NCBI GenBank assembly: GCA_028564925.1
Contig: CM053030.1
Coordinates: 270,977,992 to 271,041,991 of the forward strand
Source of the DNA: Lithobates sylvaticus
Taxonomy: Eukaryota > Chordata > Amphibia > Anura > Ranidae
Length of the DNA: 64,000 bases
Direction of reading: 5' to 3'
The notes below the pieces were generated by a model. That model was not told where the DNA came from. It worked only from the letters and a program-made list of their open reading frames with translations, and did not search any database. Below, one piece after another: positions 58,372 to 64,000 of the stretch; position 1 is the stretch's first letter; each line of letters opens with the position of its first letter. The position numbers were made by a program, and so were the translations under genes.

Positions 58372-59010
58372 GGTGCTGCATGTGCAGTCAGGTGTTCCCC
58401 CCAGGTAATGGCCGCTCACCATAGAGCGTGTGACCTTGCTGATTAGGCTTGGTCAATACACGCATTGGAACCTGTAAATGGTTCAGTGTTGATTCCCGGA
58501 TTCCTGTGGTGGCCTCATTCTGTGCTTCAATATGGTAATGGAGTCCCTTTTGTGCCTCAGTAATACCAATAGAAAAAGGAGGACTTCATAGTGTAGTATA
58601 TTAAAACTTTTATTCTCAACACAGTAAAAAATCCCTTGCAGGGTACTCACATTTCTATGGCGCGTAAGGGCGCCACTCTAAAATAGCATAAAAACAAGCT
58701 GTAGCGGCTGATATCAGGGTGGTATTCTGATCGTCCTTAGTGGGTTCACTGACTAGCGTTCCGTCCTGTCCCCTTCCCCTACGTGTGTCGATACAAGGGG
58801 TTAATTCGTATCTTCCTCAGGGGGTAAATTACTGCTTATTGCTTTTTTCTAGCCATATGGACGTTTTATCATATCCTGCATGAAAGCACTTTATTTGGAA
58901 TATTGTATGTATTTTAGCACGTTATCACTTTATTGCTGTTGTTATATAGCACATTTTTCATTTCACTATTTAGATTTTAAGTTTGAAAGCGCAGCGTACT
59001 TTAGAATATT
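58372..59010 (-). mobile_element. Penelope-like 3' remnant with decayed hammerhead motif
   Basis: On the minus strand, CTGAGGA (58814-58820) is a perfect CUGANGA box. It is followed by an ATAC/GTAT stem and then CGACACACGT in place of the usual CGAAACGCGT, at 58779-58788. Further downstream on the minus strand is GAATAAAAGTTTTAATATA, a tail-like segment. The second core box is mutated, so the ribozyme is probably dead. The region includes the inverted arm 58841-59010. Confidence 0.55.
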
Positions 59011-59021
59011 ATATGTATGTT

Positions 59022-59992
59022 ACATGCCGGGTGCCTGCGTGCTGCGTCTCCAACCCCTCCTCGCTCAGTGTTAAGATTCAGTTGCAGTGTAGCCACGCCC
59101 ATTAAGGCTCGGCTGCTCTAGATCATGTACCTAGTTTGTGATCTGACACTCCCGGGTAAGGGGGGGCATGAGCACTGCCGGTGACCTGCCCGTGCTGTGA
59201 TTAAACACAGCAGATGTCAATCACTGGGTGCTGGCCAATAGATTATCGACGTTTGTCATGAATTTACACAGGATGGGGCTATGCCTATGTAAACAAGGCA
59301 AAGCTCTGTCCTGTCACCAGGGAAGTAATAGATTTTCTTTCCCCACAAAGCAGGAAATAAAATCTATTACTTCCCCTAGTGAACGCGCTACACACAGTAC
59401 ACATAAACACTGGCTAGGCACACATTTAACACTTTATTTGCCCTAGATGTTTAACCCCTTCCTACTCAATGTCATTCGTGCAGTGACAGTGCATATTTTT
59501 AGCACTGATATAAGTGTCACTAGTTCGGTTAGTGTCGCAATATAGAAGTCCCGCTATAAGTTGTAATTTAAATAAATAAAAATTCTAGTATATATCCCAT
59601 AGTTTGTAGATGCTATAACCAACCAATATACGCTTATTGGGAATTTTTTTACAAAAAGTATGTAGCACAATACATATTGGCATAAATTTATCAAGAAATT
59701 TGATTTTTTTTTAAAAAAAATGTAATATGTTTTATAGCAAAAAAAAAAATATTGTTTATTTTTTTCAAAATTGTCAGTATTTTTTGTTTATAGCGCAAAA
59801 AAAATTAAGAATTTAGTGGTGATCAAATACCACCAAAAGAAAGCTCTATTTGTGGGAAAAAAAAGAACATTTTATTTGGGTACAGTGTCGCACGACCACA
59901 CAATTGTCAGTTAAAATAATGCAGTGCTGTTTAGCAAAACATGGCTTGGTCATGAAGGGGGGTGGGGGGTAAATTTTCTGGCGGTCAAGTGG
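59022..59992 (+). mobile_element. TTAA-family element, copy F
   Basis: The right end GGCGGTCAAGTGG followed by TTAG matches the family terminus. The AT-rich right part with ATACCACCAAAAGAAAGCTC and TTTATAGCGCAAAA is shared. The left end abuts the Penelope-like arm and is not sharp. There is no tandem array. Confidence 0.65.
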
Positions 59993-60552
59993 TTAGTGGA
60001 ACCCTGCTAAAGCAAAATAGTGAGATGCCATCACTTACCTTCTTCCAAAATGCTAGTTGCCTGTTTTGCCTCAGTACTTTCTTAACCATTGGCCCACAAA
60101 AAGCATGCAGGAGGTATAAATGCTAAGACCACTATGATACTGTATATATATATAGGACCAAGACAGTACTTAACCAGTTAACAACCGACCCATAGCCGAA
60201 AAACGGCTACAGGGCGTTTGCTTAACTCTGAGAGGCCGTTAATTAACGGCCTCTCAGAATTCCCCTCTTGCACTCGAGAACATCCGTGATCGCCGGGTCC
60301 AGAGGACCCAGCGGATCACGGATCACGGTAAACAGCGGCTCATCGCAGCCGTTTACCACGTGATCGCTCCGTCAAATGACGGAGTGATCACATGTAAGGA
60401 AACCGGCATCATTTCATGACGATCGGTACAGTGTGAGAGGAGAGGGGGAGGGATCGGTGGCAGCAGTGCTGTGGGCGGGATCTGTAGTGCCCACAGCACT
60501 GCTCTGCAGTCACCACCGATCCATCCATCCATGCTCAGCCATCCCTCCATAC

Positions 60553-60961
60553 CAGGGGTCAAGTCCTGGGGGAAAAAGTGTGGGAACTCCCACCCAAGAT
60601 CCACTCCCCCACCAAAAAAAATAAAAAAATAATACACTCATATGCACGAACGCTTCAAAAGTGGTATTTTTCATCCAATTTTCGTATTGTGTGTATACAG
60701 CTAGACCTGTCAGCTAGCTGTAAATGAAAGGTAGATCGAAGAGGAAGCTGTCATGGGGCCCCCTACTGGCAATGCCTGAATGGTCAGGTGTGCGGCACTT
60801 ACTATTGCGAGCTTTGTCGGCAGCTGCTGGTGTAGCACCTGCCACACACCTCGCATACTTCAAAGTCTTGCAGGACACGGCTGCTAACAGGAACTGAGTT
60901 CCTGTTGTGGAAAAAGTACAGGAACTCCGTTCCCATGCGTTCCTGCAGGACTTGAGCCCTG
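60553..60961. mobile_element. hAT-type MITE inside copy G
   Basis: CAGGGGTCAAGTCCTG and its inverse CAGGACTTGAGCCCTG bound 409 bp. The 8-bp sequence CTCCATAC is duplicated on both sides (60545-60552 and 60962-60969). CAGGG ends with an 8-bp duplication are typical of hAT. Inner GGAACTCC/GGAACTCC-type motifs near both ends pair as well. It interrupts one arm of the palindrome of copy G, so it is younger. Confidence 0.85.
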
Positions 60962-60969
60962 CTCCATAC

Positions 60970-61055
60970 CCTGCAATACACAGCAATAGCCTGCAGTGTA
61001 TTGCTGGGTATTGCAGGGTATGGAGGGATGGCTGAGCGTGGATGGATGGATACCC
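60970..61055. repeat. palindrome seed beside the minisatellite of copy G
   Basis: TGCAGTGTATTGCTGGGTAT...GGATGGCTGAGCGTGGATGG pairs with 60513-60552 plus 60970-60992 once the hAT MITE is ignored (CCATCCATGCTCAGCCATCC, CTGCAATACACAGCAATA). Confidence 0.75.
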
Positions 61056-61455
61056 AGCAGTACTCTGCAGTACTCTGCAATACCCAATACCCTGCAATAC
61101 CCAGCAGTACCCTGCAATACCCAACAATACTCTGCAATACCCAACAATACTCTGCAATACTTTGCAATACCCAACAATACTCTGCAATACCCAGCAATAC
61201 TCTGCAATACCCAGCAATACTGTACCCAGCAATACTCTGAAATACCCAGCAATACTCTGCAATACCCAACAATACTCTGCAATACCCAAAAATACTCTGC
61301 CATACTTTGCCATACTCTGCCATACTCTGCGATATTCTGCGATACCCTGCCATACCCTGCGATATTCTGCAATACCCTGCTATACCATGCGATACCATTC
61401 GATACCCTCTGATATTCTGCGATACCATGCGACACCCTGCGATACCATGCAATAC
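61056..61455. repeat. minisatellite of CTGCAATACCCAGCAATACT units
   Basis: About 400 bp of 10/20-bp units. CTGCAATACCCAGCAATACT dominates to 61280, then CTGCGATAC and CTGCCATAC variants follow to 61455. All frames are open over it, which explains long spurious frames on both strands. Confidence 0.9.
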
Positions 61456-61574
61456 TCGCTACGATCGAAGCCAGGATTGTTTTTTAATTTTTATTTCAGT
61501 CTTTCCAGCCTAGAGGTGAGATGTGGGGTCTTATTGACCCCATGTCTCACTGTAAAGAGGACCTGTCATGCCAT

Positions 61575-61616
61575 ATTCCTATTACAAGGGATGTTTACAT
61601 TCCTTGTAATAGGAAT
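61575..61616. repeat. perfect hairpin in copy G
   Basis: ATTCCTATTACAAGG pairs with CCTTGTAATAGGAAT across GATGTTTACATT. Confidence 0.85.
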
Positions 61617-62991
61617 AAAAGTGATCAAAATATTTTTTTTGGGGGGGGGGGGGAAGTGTCAAACTAAAATAAAGTAAAATGAACAATAAAATATATATAT
61701 ATATTTTTTTTTAAGCGCCCCTGTCCCCGTGTGCTCGCATGCAGAAGTGAACGCATACGTAAGTCCTGCCCACATATGAAAACTGTGTTCATACCACACA
61801 TGTGAGGTATCGCTGCAAACTTTATAGCGAGAACAATAATTTTGGCCCTAGACCTCCTCTGTAACTAAAAACATGTAACCAGTAAAAAAAATTAAAGCGC
61901 CGCCTATGGGGATTTTTAAGTAGCGAAGTTTGGCGCCATTCCACGAGTGCGTGCCATTTTGAAGGGAGACATGTTAGGCATCTATTTACTCGGCGTAACT
62001 TCATCTTTCACATTATGCAAAAACATTGGGATAAATTTACAGTTTTGTTTTCCAAAAAAAAACGCGTTCGAACAACCGCCATTGTATTCTCTAGGGTCTT
62101 TGCTAAAAAAAACATATATAATGTTTTGGGGTTCTATGTAATTTTCTAGCGAATAAATTATGATTTTTACATGTAGGAGAGAATGTCAGAATTGGCCTGG
62201 GTGCTCCAGAATGCCTGATGGTGCTCCCTGCATGTTGGGTCTCTGTATGTGGCCACGCTGTGTAAAAGTCTCACACATGTGGTATCGCCGTACTCAGGAG
62301 TAATAGTAGAATGTGTTTTGGGGTGTAATTTGTGGTATGCATATGCTGTGTGTGAGAAATAACCTGCTAATATGAAAATTTTGTGAAAAAAAAAAAAAGA
62401 AAAAAAAATCTTGATTTTGCAAAGAATTGTGGGAAAAAATTACAACTTCAAAAAACTCACCATGCCTCTTACTAAATACCTTGGAATGTCTTCTTTCAAA
62501 AAGGGGGGTATTTGTACTTTTATGGCATGTTAGGGTCTCAATAAATGAGATAGGCCGTCAGTACTTCAGGTGTGATACATTTTCAGATATTGGCACCATA
62601 GCTTGTAGACTCTATAACTTTCACAAAGACCAAATAATATACCCCAATGTGTACTTATTTTTACCAAGGATATGTAGCAGTATAAATCTTGGCCAAAATT
62701 TATCAAGAAAAATTTAAATTTGCTAAATTTTATAACAGAAACGAAGAAAAATTCATTTTTTTACAGAATTTTCTGTCTTTTTTCTTTTATAGCGCAAAAA
62801 AATAAAAAAACCCAATGGTGATTAAATACCACCAAAAGAAAGCTCTATTTGTGTGAAAAAAATGACAAAAATGTCATATGGGTACAGTGTTGTATGACTG
62901 AGTAATTGTCATTTAAAATGTGAGAGCACCGAAAGCTGCAAATTGGTCTGGTTATTAAGGGTGTTTAAGTGCCCAGTGGTCAAGTGGTTAA

Positions 62992-63170
62992 ATTTGTCCC
63001 ACTAAATGTGTGCAGTGCACTAAAAACATATGAACCATATAGACATATAAATAAGAGTCAACCAAATTTAATAAAGTTCTCTTGTGGGCTTAATCCTGGA
63101 CTCACATGCTCCAAAATGTGCATGAACCACTCCACTATATACCATATTTTTTAAAAAGCGCATTTTAAAA
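62992..63170. other. short unassigned stretch
   Basis: No recognised feature. Confidence 0.5.
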
Positions 63171-63260
63171 ATTGTCAAAAAAGCTAGTGAAGAGTGCAAT
63201 GTTGATGTTTTTGTGCACCTTGGCACAAATGATTTGTCCCCGAATGATGTGCATTCTGTC
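63171..63260 (+). pseudogene. LINE ORF1 esterase-domain scrap
   Basis: A 30-codon open stretch reads IVKKASEECNVDVFVHLGTN followed by DLSPNDVHSV. The V.V.HLGTND pattern is the block III motif of SGNH-type esterases, found in ORF1 of CR1/L2-like LINEs. No other part of such a LINE is visible. The flanks change abruptly, so it is a short fossil fragment; a chance match is possible. Confidence 0.45.
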
Positions 63261-64000
63261 AGTGGTGTATTTAGGTTTTGTGCTGCCCTAGGCCTGACTA
63301 AACTCGTGCACCCCTAATTTAAATATGACCCACCCCTTACTGTCATGACCACACCCATTTCTGTTTAAGACCCACCTTGTCATCTGTAAACCACACCCCT
63401 TCCTCTTTAGGCTCCACCTTTTCCTCTTAGCGCTCTACCTCTTTTTTCTCTGTACATTAAAAGTGGGTACCAAGTGCCTACTTGTAAGCTCCTTAAGGAC
63501 AGGGACCGAATGTACAATGCAGGGCTCAAAATTCCAAGTTCTGAGCAACTAGCCAGGCATTAAGTTACTCGCCACCACATGTCGCACCCAACCCCTTTCC
63601 TGCCCCGCCCCTGAGTCCGCCCCTAAACACACCCCTCGTAAATTATCTCTTGAAATTACACTGTTAAATGTTTTATGCAGAATTAAGTTCCAAAAATAAA
63701 TATTAACAACAAGATCTAGGGTTACCCCTGCTCTCTATGGACAAACCAGAGACTATTACACATCATATGGTATTAACTCTATATATAGGAGCTGTTTTAG
63801 TGTTTGGTGTTTTGTCCATATAACTACTATTCATTTATTATCCATATGCCTTTTAATTCTATACAAATGCTTTTTTCACTGATGCGATTTCCACAAATAG
63901 CATCTTTCTGTTGAACCACATACAAGAAGTTTTATCCCCTTTAGGAGCCCATGATAGGGTTTTGATAACAGGTGGTAGCACATTTTATACAATTATTGTA
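63261..64000. other. unassigned stretch to window end
   Basis: CAGTGGTGTATTTAGGTTTTG and a series of GACCCACC, ACCACACCC and CTCCACC phrases (63330-63620) look like a dispersed repeat of unknown class. Nothing coding. Confidence 0.4.

Larger units (their letters stand above)
60170..62991 (+). mobile_element. TTAA-family element, copy G, 2.8-kb composite
   Basis: TTAA at 60170-60173 and 62988-62991 bounds the block. The left end CCAGTTAACAACCG and right end GGTCAAGTGG are inverted in their first bases. It is much longer than its relatives: it carries an hAT MITE (60553-60961), a palindrome with a minisatellite (60970-61455), a hairpin (61575-61616) and a long middle (61.7-62.4 kb) absent from copies A-F. 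The middle may be what the short copies have lost. No transposase frame was seen. Confidence 0.68.

Noticed and set aside
60714-61677. Long frames on both strands (up to 216 codons) with YCRVLLGIAEYCWV- and CNTQQYSAIP-like repeats
   Set aside because: They translate the 10/20-bp minisatellite in copy G, where all frames stay open.

Overview
The window looks like intergenic or intronic nuclear DNA of a true frog (Ranidae). It is built almost entirely of transposable elements; I found no host protein-coding gene, tRNA, rRNA, CRISPR array or bacterial-type operon. The frog assignment rests on a Tc1 transposon that reads like the Frog Prince family known from Rana pipiens, on T2/Kolobok-type elements with TTAAAG(A/G)GG ends, and on many short inverted-repeat elements of kinds I associate with ranid genomes. 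Family names come from memory of sequence features; no database was searched.

Layout. 0.1-9.4 kb: a TTAA-flanked element, two Harbinger elements (one keeping a piece of transposase exon), a small MITE, a second TTAA-flanked element carrying a tandem array, a Penelope-like remnant and a Kolobok-type MITE. 10.0-13.0 kb: a Frog Prince-like Tc1 with 215-bp inverted repeats, sitting between inverted Penelope-like arms. 13.9-25.8 kb: a full-length L1-type LINE with a 14-bp target duplication. Its ORF2 is split at 19.78-24.05 kb by a 4.27-kb, almost perfect palindrome flanked by a 15-bp duplication. I read the palindrome as two 5'-truncated Penelope-like elements joined head to head, each with the end of the endonuclease ORF and a hammerhead-ribozyme-like motif. 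27.9-35.4 kb: a 1.75-kb Harbinger-type foldback element interrupted by a 5.8-kb Ty3/gypsy chromovirus fossil with near-identical LTRs.

35.4-54.9 kb: a minisatellite, a decayed coding fragment, several Kolobok-type MITEs, other inverted-repeat elements, a third tandem-array-bearing TTAA element, LTR-like fragments and three broken Tc1 copies. 55.4-63.0 kb: four more members of the TTAA family. One is nested between inverted Penelope-like arms, and the last is a 2.8-kb composite containing an hAT MITE, a palindrome and a minisatellite. 63.2 kb carries a scrap of a LINE ORF1 esterase domain.

The most interesting structures are the Penelope-like head-to-head palindrome with paired ribozyme motifs, the repeated birth of different tandem arrays next to a hairpin at the same place in one MITE family, and monomer-like repeats in the L1 5' leader. 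The genes here do not work together as a pathway; the window is a record of nested insertions. The relative order is clear: L1 before Penelope dimer, Harbinger foldback before chromovirus, TTAA element before hAT MITE.
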